In this document: positions 1 through 9,618 of the stretch, in pieces
How the letters are laid out: each line of letters begins with the position of its first letter
How positions within the stretch are numbered: position 1 is the stretch's first letter
Source of the DNA: Sparassis latifolia
Lineage: Eukaryota > Basidiomycota > Agaricomycetes > Polyporales > Sparassidaceae
Length of the DNA: 64,000 nucleotides
Reading direction: 5' to 3'
NCBI GenBank assembly: GCA_018466975.1
Contig: CM031560.1
Location: forward strand, 62,001 to 126,000
The notes under the pieces: model-generated
The model's database searches: none
What the model was told of the DNA's origin: nothing
What the model saw: the letters and a program-made list of their open reading frames with translations, nothing else
Position numbers and translations under genes: made by a program

Positions 1-621
1 GCGTAGCTGTGCGAGCGTGAGTGTGGTGAATTGGGGTGGTCGGAATATATATGCTCACCCTGCTTGGATCAGAGTCGGGATTTGCGAGACCTCGTCGTAG
101 GTGACATTGAACGAGTGCGAGAGCTGGACTGAAGGCCGTCGGGTCAGGTGGGCCGTTAAATGGCTTGTCAACGCTGACGGCGGACTCGCCGCCAGCTACG
201 ACGCAGCATACGTGCGCACGTATTCGAGTCATGGCTGGGCGAGACCGCCGACATCGGTGAACAGGCTGCGTTGGAGTAAAAGGACGTACTGAGGATGGGC
301 TGGCACCACCAGATGTTCGCAACGACTGCAGACGATCAGCATGCACGCAACTCGCATATACTGTGGAGACTCACGGAAGGTGCTCGCGAGGCCAAAGGTC
401 GCGTTCAAGAGGAGCCCGAAATGGGCAGGGTGCTCGGGATCGTGGCGCAAGTGGCGGGGGATGGGCAGAAACCCGAAATCTTTCGTGATCTGCACATAAG
501 AGCTCTCGGCCGGTGAGCTGGACGGGAGGGCTTGGACCGTGGACGTGGGTGAAGCGGCCGTTGGCGAGACGGCGTTCTCCGCTGCAGGTTCCTGTGCAGC
601 GGTGGACTCGGACATGGACAT
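1..621 (-). CDS. MFS transporter, 5' part (runs off left edge)
   Basis: N-terminal part of a major facilitator superfamily permease, an integral membrane protein; substrate unknown. Four exons fit the frame: 375-621 (82 codons plus 1 base), 290-325, 59-128 and 1-6, with introns starting GTGAGT, GTACGT and GTGAGC. The start is placed at the ATG at 621 (MSMSES); the frame is also open upstream. The cytoplasmic N-terminus has DFGFLPIPRHLRHDP, then FGLLLNATFGLASTF as the start of TM1, continuing over the splice into VANIWWCQPIL. The gene at 44,391 has the same exon pattern (its exons 2 and 3 are also 36 and 70 nt), so the two are paralogs. The rest of the gene lies left of the window. I see no frame break in what is present. 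Confidence 0.85.
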
Positions 622-1104
622 GGCAGAACGTCTGAACAAACCTCTGGGGCCAAGCAGGCTTCCCGCTGCCACCCGCTATATGAGAACGCATGCCGATATC
701 GGCCAACTCCTGCACGCTCCACTTATTTTTTCGACGTGAGCTCGGTCAGCAGCAGTCGTGTTGATCAAGAAGGACGCGGAAAACGGCAGTTGGACGCACG
801 CACGGACCTCCGAGTGGGAACACCCTGTGCCGCGATGCCGGCCCAGGTTTCTCCGTTGTCTCTTTGCGACATCTGCTATCGCCGAGTACTTGCAAGGTGC
901 AGAATGGGCTGTGGCGCGCGTTCGGCATAGCATATATCCCGTCCGCCGCGCTCCATTTTGAGCAACCGTAGTAATCGGGACCGCGATCGATCTCGAGACC
1001 GGGGTATGCACACCACTGGCGCGTAACGGGGGGACCGGCCCGCGCGTGGGTATTAGCTTGAATCTGAACTACCGACTGCCAGTGAACTCCACCTTGGCTT
1101 CAGG
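622..1104. other. Intergenic, no gene seen
   Basis: About 480 bases between the divergent MFS gene and FunK1 copy A. Short open frames exist on both strands but show no family similarity and no splice pattern. It probably holds the promoters of both genes; I see no clear TATA box. Confidence 0.5.
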
Positions 1105-3641
1105 ATGGCCAGTGGTGCTTCACATTCACATTCTAGCCTCCCTCCTGCCCCCGTTACGCCTCCTAAAACTGCAGCTCCCACCGCTACGGTGAAAAGTACA
1201 CCTGGGCAAGGGACGGGCTCTGCCTCCACTGCGGTCAGCGAGAGCCCGGCCTCACTAACGTATGTCTTATTGACTGCATTCATATCGACATGCTCGCCAG
1301 GCATCTCTGAATCGATTCCATCTCGGGCAGTGTGGGTGCAGTTTCATACTGGATTGGATCCGATATCCAGCTTCATGCGCAGTGTGACTTCCGCATATTA
1401 CTCAAAGTCCTGCTACACTCAGATGTGCAGGCGAGGCGAGGCCGCACCTAACGATGACGAGCTTTTGCATGAATGTCTCAAAGCGGTGACGAAGGTTTGC
1501 AATGACTCACCACCATACCAGAGCAAGGTCAGGAGGCTGCTCGCAGAGTAGTGAGCATCTCGTCCATGGGTCTGCGCTGCCGTGCCGTGCTGCTGACCGT
1601 GTTTGTGCAGCGCGAAACCCTGCACTCGTGTGGAGGACTGCTATGCGCCCTTCGTGAACACCTTCAATCACGCTTTGGAGGAGATGAAGGAGTGCTCGCT
1701 CCCATTGTTATGCGAGATCGACAAGAACGAGGATCTGGATATCATGTTTCATAGAAATGACCCCAAGGCGCTCACCGGGATCCATGGTGGCCTCAAGACC
1801 TTGCGCCGTCCGGACGTCGTGTTGGTCGCACACGGGTCTGCTTTCCGGGCGGCCGGGGACTCCGCACGTGTCCCCGGCATGCACTGAGATGATTTGGCAT
1901 TCGAGGTCGCGCTGGAAAACCCATACGAGAGTTTTCACTGGGCAGATTGTCTTTCATGCCAAGAATTTAAACGTCATCACAAGGATCCATCGGGTGCACT
2001 TCCGCACGAGTACACCGATACGTTCACGTCAAGCGTCACACCTCTCTCCAATTTGGATCGAGAATGCCCTAATGAGGATGGGGTGTGGCAAAAGGATTTT
2101 GCCGTGGTTGGGCTGAGCTCATCGTCATCTCGGCATCTTAATTCGCCAAGGAAGTACACTGGTACTGCGTCGAGTGTGCCAAGGAAGTACACCGGTACTG
2201 CGTCGACGGACTCTCCCAACGCATCGCGTGCATTCATGGCCATGCGCGTCATCATGTTACTCATAGTGTTATCCAGCACGGAGATCCCCTAGGAACCACG
2301 GCACAGACCCAGCACCGGAATCCACTACCAAACGTCAATCTCCCGATCAATCGGGTGGCAGCATGTCTACGAAGCCCAAAGTGGAGGGCGAGAAGGAGCA
2401 TCCTCCTATCGTCCAGTGTGGTATCTATGGCGCAGAAATGCTGACGCGCGGCCCCTACGCCACTCACGCGATCAACCTCTCGATTATCGGCAAGTCTCTC
2501 CGCCCATGCCGTCCGCCGCCATCGCTAACACGAGTGGTGTGCAGATAACTGTGTGTGGGTTTGGTGGTATGACCGACAGGGCGCAATCCAGTCTAGCGGG
2601 GTCGACTTTGTTGCGGACCTTCCCTATTTCCTCGTCCTCCTCGCCGTCTTCCAGCGCTTCACATTGCAGGATGGGGGCATCGAGACGCGCCTCGTGAACG
2701 AAGCTGAGAAACATCACCGAAGGATAATCAGCTCTGCAGGCAAATATGTGGCTGGGGAGCATCCACATCACGACCGTGAGGACTTCCCGTTCACTTGCAG
2801 CGCAGGCACAAAGGTATCGGTCGCTAGGTCGGAGCCTGTATATGACCGCTACAGCTTGCCCGGCCGAGGTACGAGCATGTACAAAGCCAAGCGGGGAGTT
2901 CCGCATGGAGAAGAGCTGGTGATGAAGATCTACTGGCCGGAGATGGAGCGGAGGAGCGAAGTCGACATACTGAAAGCGATCTCGAAGCGAAGAGCGAAGG
3001 AGACGATCTCGTCAGGGGGCATGTTCCTTTTCTAGTGGACTCGCAAGATTTGGCTTACTCCACGGGGACCATTCGCGACGACATTTCGCTACTCGGCGAA
3101 GGAGGGAACGTGGTGAGCGGCCCGCGCATCCTCCGCGTCATCCTGTTGCGCAAGCTTGAACCGATCGAGAACTTGCAGGGTGTCCTTTTTGTACGCGCGT
3201 GGATAGACCGCTATCGTTGCAAGTGTTTTGTCCCACTGCGTAGCTGGAATCACCCTGATTGGAAGACCGCCATGCGCAGGTCATTTCCGACTCTGGCTGC
3301 ACGGCGTCGAGCATGGTGACATCAGTCTACACAACCTCATGTACGATCCGGACACCCAACGCGGCGTACTTAACGACTTCGACCTCGCAGTCGTTCGCGA
3401 AGGATCTGAAGAAGAGCGCGAGCCTGCTGGGAAAATGCGCACGGGGACCGTCCCCTTCATGGCGTTGGATCTCCTGATGCCGGGCTACTATGGCGGCAAG
3501 ATCGCCCGCCTGTACCGCCAGGACCTCGAGTCGTTCGTGTGGGTGCTCCCCTTCGTCCTCTTGCGCAATTACAGCCCCGACCAAGATGCCCAGCTGGACA
3601 CTTGGTGCACGAGCGATTATGACCGGTGCCGCAAGGAAAAT
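1105..3641 (+). pseudogene. FunK1-type protein kinase, copy A, broken
   Basis: FunK1 kinases are an expanded fungal protein-kinase family; substrates are unknown. The copy reads in pieces. An N-terminal Ser/Pro-rich exon lies at 1105-1551 and middle exons at about 1610-2290. The N-lobe-like stretch with IVQCGIYGAEMLTRGPYATH and WVWWYDRQGAIQSSGVDF lies at about 2400-3000. The catalytic part with EHGDISLHNLMYD and NDFDLA lies at about 3300-3640. Near 2,970 the frame must shift to pass from KAIS into PFLVDSQDLAY, because this copy has two extra bases relative to copy B at 14,134. At about 3,641, after WCTSDYDRCRKEN, similarity to copy B stops and retrotransposon sequence begins, so the C-terminus is lost. 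Exon borders are approximate. Two lesions make a functional kinase unlikely. Confidence 0.75.
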
Positions 3642-4140
3642 GTGAATGCCCTCAATGCCCTTTCGGACTCTGAGGCCATCCGGTCCAAGTATCTGGTGTA
3701 TATTAACACCCTTCGATTGTAATCCTCGTCCAGCTCTCCCTCTTGCTGCGGCCAGGCCAACCGATGGTACGCGCTCTCGATAATTATATCGGGAGCACCT
3801 GCGGTCGGGTCCTCGACCTCTGAGGGGTATAATCCTCGCTCTACCGCTATCTCCTCAATGGAGTTCCTCATTCCCGAGGGGACAGGTTGATCCATTGGGT
3901 TAACTTCGTCTCCTGAGGAATTTTTGAGTTTGTCCATTATCCTTTCAAACCGCTCGTTCTGCACTTGGTGGGTCCGTTCGTGTGCCTCACAAATGGCCTG
4001 CATCTCGCGTTCTTGCTTTTCTTGCAATGCGTCGAGTTCGCAGTTTGCCTCTTCTCGAGCCCACTGGAGTGCCTCTTGGGCTCTCTCTGCGCACGCGTTC
4101 TGACGAGCTCGTGCTTGCAGTGCTTTCTGGGGCTCTATCC
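3642..4140 (-). pseudogene. Gag-like coiled-coil fragment
   Basis: A minus-strand open frame. From ALQARARQNACAERAQEALQ through QEKQEREMQAICEAHERTHQ it is rich in Glu, Gln, Arg and Ala with coiled-coil spacing. It continues as ERFERIMDKLKN and an acidic linker, and ends near YNRRVLIYTRYLDRMASESE. Composition and its place just inside an LTR suggest the N-terminus of a Gag protein. I do not recognise a specific family and no zinc knuckle is reached. The frame seems to shift near 4,145, and the fragment ends where FunK1 copy A begins. Confidence 0.4.
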
Positions 4141-4864
4141 TTAGTGTGACGTATTTTGTCCGCTAAGGAAGACGTCGGTTGCGCTGGCAGGGCCGGGGAT
4201 GGAAATCTCTGAGTAATGTGAAGAATGTCGTGGTGTCCTTCCCATTCTCGTCGTTTCTGTTTCTTCGCTGGCCTGGTGAGATCCAGTGGATCTCACCAGT
4301 GTTCTGACGTTACGGTCGGAGGCGGATTCCTGCCGCTGCTTGTCCGTTCGGCCTCCTTGTGTTGAGCGTGGAGGTTCGACATAAGACAGTGTAGGGGATC
4401 GTGGGGCTGGTGATGCCAGTTATTGCCCATGGTCCGTTATTTCTGGGGCTGGTGTGCCAGTGTCCACATGCATGCCATCATGGGGTGTGCTCTCGGCCAC
4501 ATCTGCCAGAGTCGCGTGCTCTGGCTGTCTTGACTGAGAGCATGTTATTCATGTGTTTTTGGGGCCTTGACTTGTCATTGGGTGGCAAGTTAAGGTTCTT
4601 GATTTCTTGATGGGGGTCTTCGCTGTCAAATAGAATTTTTCACAGGGCGAATTGGACTGTAAAAAAGTGTAATGGGGGGCGAGACCTTATCACACCGAAC
4701 CTCATACAGTGCACCAAGCTCTATTCTGGAGCGTCATGCGTGTATCAAGGTCGTGGTGTGTAAAGTCTCTGACTTCAACACATTGACGCGCGCTCGATAC
4801 ATGCAGAGCGCATACAAACAGTACACAACAGTTACATAATACATGATGAGATTAGATAAGATTA

Positions 4865-4894
4865 GGGCACAAGTACCGCTTGGTACTTGTGCCC
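4865..4894. repeat. Perfect 13 bp hairpin
   Basis: GGGCACAAGTACC, a 4-base loop GCTT, then GGTACTTGTGCCC. It lies inside the putative LTR leader. It may be an RNA structure in the leader or a polyadenylation-region element; function is unknown. Confidence 0.8.
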
Positions 4895-5280
4895 CGCAAT
4901 ACAACAGCAGCACGTTACAGCTAGACTACCCAAAAGAAACTATATGAGAGTACAGTAGTTGTGTTCATAACAACTCACTGCCTGCGCTGAACTGACTTCA
5001 TCAGGATTCTTCTGATTACGAGTAACAAGTTACAGGGAGGAGTGGAATGAACTCCTATTCTTTTAGTTTATCACTTGTAGGGTAAGCTACAAGCAGAGGA
5101 AGAACTTTTTACTTATAGGGATATAAGTGGGAGAGAAGACTGAGGGTCGGGGCACCTCGAGGGTCCTTTTATACCCCTCAGGTGTCACCCTTTGTGACCA
5201 TTACATAGTAGTGTTACATGGCAAATTGGCCAATAGCAAAATAAGAGCATCACGTGATCAAAGGGGAAAGTAGGAAGGAA

Positions 5281-5440
5281 AAATGTCTTAGGACCTTTAT
5301 GTCCAATAGCATAAAGTGAGCAGGGAGAAACAGGGAAAACAAAACTCTTGGGACCTCCATGTCCAATAGCATAAAGTGAGCAGGAAGAAGTAGAGAGAAC
5401 ACACTTTCCGAGTTTTTCCCATCCAATAGCATAATGTGAG
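5281..5440. repeat. 60 bp tandem repeat in LTR U3
   Basis: Three units in exact 60-base register share CCAATAGCATAAAGTGAGC (positions about 5,302, 5,362 and 5,422). A weaker fourth unit starts near 5,229. They sit upstream of the TATA-like box on the minus strand, as enhancer repeats do in LTR U3 regions. Confidence 0.85.
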
Positions 5441-5452
5441 CGTCAGGTGACA

Positions 5453-5879
5453 CATTCGGCCAACATTCTCGGATTCCATCTTAGTCATGTGACTTCTTCA
5501 TTGAGCACTTTACTGGTGGTTACGTGTTCACAAGTCAAACACTTTTGGTGCATGACACTGCCTTTATATATATATATTGTCTTTACATCAAACACACACA
5601 ATCTATATTGAACACTCACAATCTACATGTACACTACTAAGTGAAATTGGAATTGGCGTGCAGATGCAGCGCCAACTTCTCACAAGTACTGTATTATTAC
5701 GACCACTCTAGTGTAGGAGTGCCGAAGAGTCGGTGCCATGGCAGGTGGCCCGAAAACTGATGGTGTGACATCGCTGACATGCTGTCAGGCAGCGCAAAGC
5801 CCAGTGATACTGTGACACTGGCAAAATACTGGCGGGATGGGGGCTGTGTTATGCATGACTGCCGGAGTGGTCATAATGA
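5453..5879. other. No gene seen; AT-rich and low complexity
   Basis: Contains a (TA)n tract at about 5,566-5,578 and CA-rich sequence to about 5,640, then unremarkable sequence. I found no coding evidence. Confidence 0.4.
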
Positions 5880-6118
5880 TACAGTATGTTTCCTGCACTT
5901 ACGTGCACACAGCGTAGCTAGGCCCCACTTTTCTGAGAGTGTGGACCTCTGCTGCCTGATGTTCTTTCAGTCCCATTCTCGCCTGTTAGACAGAGTGCTT
6001 AAAGGCATATTTTTTGTACCTACCATGTTAGAAAGTGCGGGGGCTCGCAGCCCTGTTGGGAAGTGAGGGATTTGATCTGAGAGAATTGGACTAAATGCAA
6101 AGGTACAAACTGCACTGA
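5880..6118 (+). repeat. FunK1 3'-flank repeat, copy 1
   Basis: Closely matches 15,130-15,395 in the same orientation. The shared landmarks, in order, are CACAGCGTAGCTAGGCCCC, CTGCCTGATGTTCTTTC, CTGTTAGACAGAGTGCTT and GAGGGATTT. Copy 2 lies just behind FunK1 copy B, so this is probably the downstream flank of FunK1 copy A, cut off from it by the retrotransposon. Confidence 0.75.
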
Positions 6119-6149
6119 CAGCTGGTTGCAAAATGATAGGTAGCATTGC

Positions 6150-6710
6150 TGAAGTTCAGTTCGGTCCAGTTCAGATGTCATTTTCTCCGAACCTGAACCT
6201 GAACCTACAGTGAACTCGCCGAACCAGAACTAAGCCTGAACTGTAGGTTCGGAATCAGTTCGAACCTTTGAACCTGAGGTTTTTCAATTTAGCAATTCTA
6301 AGGACAATGAGGGCCTCCCACCTTTACTCTACATGCTTATTAGTATTGTTGGCGCATTACCCACCAATCAAAATGCTCTAGTGAAATGTGTAAAATGGTA
6401 ATCTCATATTTGACCATGATTGAGTATTACATAAGATATGCCACACAGGGTAGGTTTCTGCAATTTCGGCAGAATATAAGAGACTATAGTCAGCACATGT
6501 ACTTTCTATATCATTTTGCAGTCTTTAGTTGCATTGACAACTTTCAAAGTCAATAAGGTCACCCATATATTTGGTCTTTCTAATGAGTTCTAGCCTATAA
6601 GGTTTGAACCAGTTCATGCTTGAACCGAACCTACCCAGCAGAGGCTGAACCAGAACTAGAACCAGAACTGAACCTGAGTTCAGTTCAAAGGTTCAGGGTT
6701 CGAACCCAGG
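6150..6710. repeat. GGTTCA/TGAACC-rich subterminal block
   Basis: Two clusters of GAACCTGAACC and GGTTCAG-type words, at about 6,150-6,290 and 6,600-6,710, flank 300 bases of AT-rich sequence. The right end of the element has only about 25 bases between the GAAGTTCAGTTC terminus and the inner arm, so this block is either an internal expansion or a separate small insertion in the left arm. The two clusters look partly inverted relative to each other. Confidence 0.55.
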
Positions 6711-6945
6711 CTCCTGCTCATCCAGCTCTGGCAGGTAGGGGCCCTTCCTAGAGTGCAGCACGAAATTAGCCACACATTAGCCACTGATCACGTGCAAGTT
6801 TCAGACTCCCAATTCTAATCCCCCTTACCTCCCTACACCGGCTGGCAGAAAACATTAGTAAACAATGGAGCTCGGCACGTGGACGCCTCCATTTGGCAGG
6901 TGCTCTGCCGATTTTCAATGCGTCAGATGCATTTATGCGTTTAGT
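6683..6945 (+). repeat. Left inner arm of the 7.1 kb element
   Basis: About 250 bases that match 13,010-13,275 on the opposite strand. Shared landmarks are CAGGCTCCTGC, GTAGGGGCCCTTCCTAGAG, GGCAGAAAACATT, AACAATGGAGCTC and CATTTGGCAGG. Confidence 0.85.
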
Positions 6946-7077
6946 TCTTCCTGGCCACACCACCACCTTCATCGCATCCTGGACTCAAGCTTACTGAGGG
7001 CATCTGGCAATAAACCACCTCTCCTTCCTTGGATGACATCCGGAGCAAAACTTTGCAGCATCTGAAGCGTCAACCAT

Positions 7078-9588
7078 GTCTATGGCAAGCCCGAGTTGTG
7101 CAGAAAGTTTTGAAGGGTGAGAAAAATGTGATATGCGTCGCACCTACTGGATCCGGAAGACACTAACATTCTGGATGCCATTATTGTTTCGCAAAGATGG
7201 CATTCAGATCATTGTCGCTCCATTGAATGTCCTCAGAACTTAGAATGAAGCCGAGCTCACAGTGCTGAGAATTAGTGCAGTTGCCGTGAGAGCAGAGACT
7301 GCTACTGCACAATTATTTCAGGTAAAGTGTTATATATTGATTGATACTTGAACTTCACTGAATCGAGCGCACAGGAAATTGAAGACGGCAAGCACTAAGC
7401 CATAGTGGCAAATCTCGAGGAGCTCATGAAAGATGGTGGTGAATTTGAGAAGTTATGGAAAAAGCCACAGTTTGTTTCACATCTAATCAGCATTGTATGA
7501 GATGAAGCACACTGCATAAAAATTTGGAGCAGCTTTCGCCCCGAGTACAAGGATGCACATCGACTGCGATTCTTGCTCTCATATGTGCCATTCCTCCTGG
7601 CTTCAGTGACTCTACCCGATCCTATCCATGTGGATGTCATGTGCCCTCTTCAAATTCAACCCGCCCACTGCACAGTCATCCGACGCTCAAATGACTGCCT
7701 GAATGTGCACCTAGTCGTGCGCAAGATCTGTCACCCTCTCAACAGTTTTGACGACCTGGCATTCCTTATTCCTCCTAACTGGAAGCCTGGAGATCACATC
7801 CCGAAATTTCTAGTCTTCTTTGACAACATTGACGAGTCAATGAAAGTGGCTGACAAACTTCGGGTGTGACTACCTCTTGAACATCGCAACAATATAGTTT
7901 GATTCAATTCCGCATAACTGAGACTTTCAAAGATGAAGCACTGGGCAACTGTAAGAAGAGTGACCTGTACGGATTGTACAGTACTGATTCATTCGGTATG
8001 GTGAGTGTATTTCACTGATACCAATGAAATACGGCTTATTGGAATGCACAAGGGTGTCAATATTGCTGACATTGAGATCATAGTCCAATGGAGGATGTCA
8101 TGCGACATGAACACACTGTGGCAGCATTTCGGGTGTGCTGCATGCAATCTCTCTCTCCAGACAATCACGATCCTGCTGGTTAAATTAAAGTATCTTGATC
8201 TAAGGAGCATTTGAAGGCGAAAGGTAAGGAAAGGACCAAAACAACGGCAGCTTTAAAATGAAAGGTGAATGAGCTGACACAATGCAATATGAAAGCTGCC
8301 CAAACAGCAGTCCGTAGTACTCCTGGGCATCATGAACCTGAATGCGCAGACAGTAACTTTACTGTTGTAGAGCCGATAATGACAGAGACAGAGGATTCGC
8401 CACATAACAAGACACAAGAGTACATTGACAGCTTGCATGCCGAATATCTGCAGGTGGAGAGGGTGACAAAGGCAAGTGCGCATGTTTCATCGAAGAAGCC
8501 TTCAGATGCCGATATTCCACGGAGCTGGGTAAATTTATCAATGCTGCAACATGACCATTCAAATGCTATAGAATTCCTATGATGGCCTACTATTCAAATG
8601 ACAAGACAGGTAAGCACAAAGATGCACACTTACATGTGGACTGTGAGTACTAACTGTTTACCTGATCAGAATCTGACCATCAGTTGTGTCGTCCTGACTT
8701 ACCAGGAGGGTGCATGCGATGTGCTGCAGTCAAGTCCACCATCTGTTGTGCTCTTTGTACACCGCGCACTTCACAGATTGTTTTGCAGACTTGTTAGTCT
8801 CAGTGAACCACATTCCCACAGTCCGTGCCTCATGTGTTGAAAAAATCTACACTATGTCCACTGACTGGAGATCACTTTGGAGAAGCAACACTCAAGAACT
8901 TAGGTCCAGCCATGGTTTTACCTGATGGTGCTTTGCAGCATCTCATTGATTGTGCTCATGCTCAGAAGATCATAACAGTGGAGGATATTGCAAGGGAGAC
9001 AAAATGGAGGAAGGTCCATGACTATGGTGATGTGGTGCTGAAGATTATACACAAGTACGTTATAATGTCGAGACTTTTCTGGCCCTGGGTCTCATCCTTT
9101 TTAAGGTACTATCCTCCCAACACCCCATTTGTGTCGGTGCCACTTCAGCCTCATACGGAAGCATAGAACACAGCCGCTCAAAATCCTTCAGTGTCTACCA
9201 CGATAGTCCATACTCCTATGATGAGATGTTATAAATGTGGAGCATGCAGCACTGTTGGGCACAACCGTACATTGATGTTCACACTTGTCAGACTTCAATT
9301 CTAACTCCTCATGCAGGAAGTAGTCAAAAATGTCCTCGGCATCCAGAAAGTCATGAACATGCTGCAGCAATTTCAACAAATGCCTCGCCACCAGCACGGG
9401 TGATTGCAGGATCAATTCAGTTGCCTGCAGCCAAGGAAAATGAACCGACATCAATTGACAGTGCACATTACACGCCTTCATCAAGTGCACATGCTGTCAT
9501 TCAATCCAATGCTATCACTCAGTCTGGCATTCTTGCTCCTATTCCACCTGCTACATTTTATGGATGGGCTCCTACTGTGCCATTTTAG
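7078..9588 (+). pseudogene. RecQ-like ATP-dependent helicase, decayed
   Basis: Superfamily 2 DNA helicase of the RecQ-like type common in Agaricomycete mobile DNA. In order one sees WQARVVQKVLKGEKNVICVA followed by Walker A APTGSGKT, but only with a one-base frame change at about 7,155. Next are LTFWMPLLF and IIVAPLNVL, then motif II DEAHC at about 7,502, FRPEY and VTLP, then VIRRSNDCLNVHLVVR at about 7,675-7,730 and FLVFFDNI. Motif-VI-like QWRMSCDMNTLWQHFG follows at about 8,090-8,130. A C-terminal part with NLGPAMVLPDGALQ lies at about 8,900 and a Cys-rich stretch at about 9,230. In-frame stops include TAG after LNVLRT, TAA after EDGKH and TGA before DEAHC, so it is not translatable. It converges on the DUF6589-like gene. 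Confidence 0.85.
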
Positions 9589-9618
9589 TAAGAACAATTG
9601 AATAGACCAAATTTGTAG

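Larger units (their letters stand above)
3642..5452 (-). mobile_element. Truncated LTR retrotransposon (5' LTR plus gag start)
   Basis: On the minus strand, a promoter-like LTR is followed by a gag-like frame that ends abruptly inside FunK1 copy A. Reading leftward from about 5,452, the sequence starts TGTCACCTGACG. It passes three 60 bp repeats carrying ATTGG boxes, then GGGGTATAAAAGG near 5,165-5,180 as a TATA box, then an untranslated leader with a hairpin. The internal region follows. No second LTR and no pol are present, so this is a fragment and the exact LTR end and primer-binding site cannot be fixed. The right border is inferred only from the TG dinucleotide. Confidence 0.55.

Noticed and set aside
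5560..5580. TATATATA tract as a host promoter
   Set aside because: No coding region follows on either strand within a reasonable distance; simple low-complexity sequence.
6700..6730. GGGTTCGAACCC resembling a tRNA T-arm
   Set aside because: No acceptor, D or anticodon arms around it; it is part of the GGTTCA-rich repeat block.
7078..9588. Telomere-linked RecQ helicase
   Set aside because: The gene is bounded by transposon termini with a target duplication and lies in an internal gene region, with no telomeric repeats.
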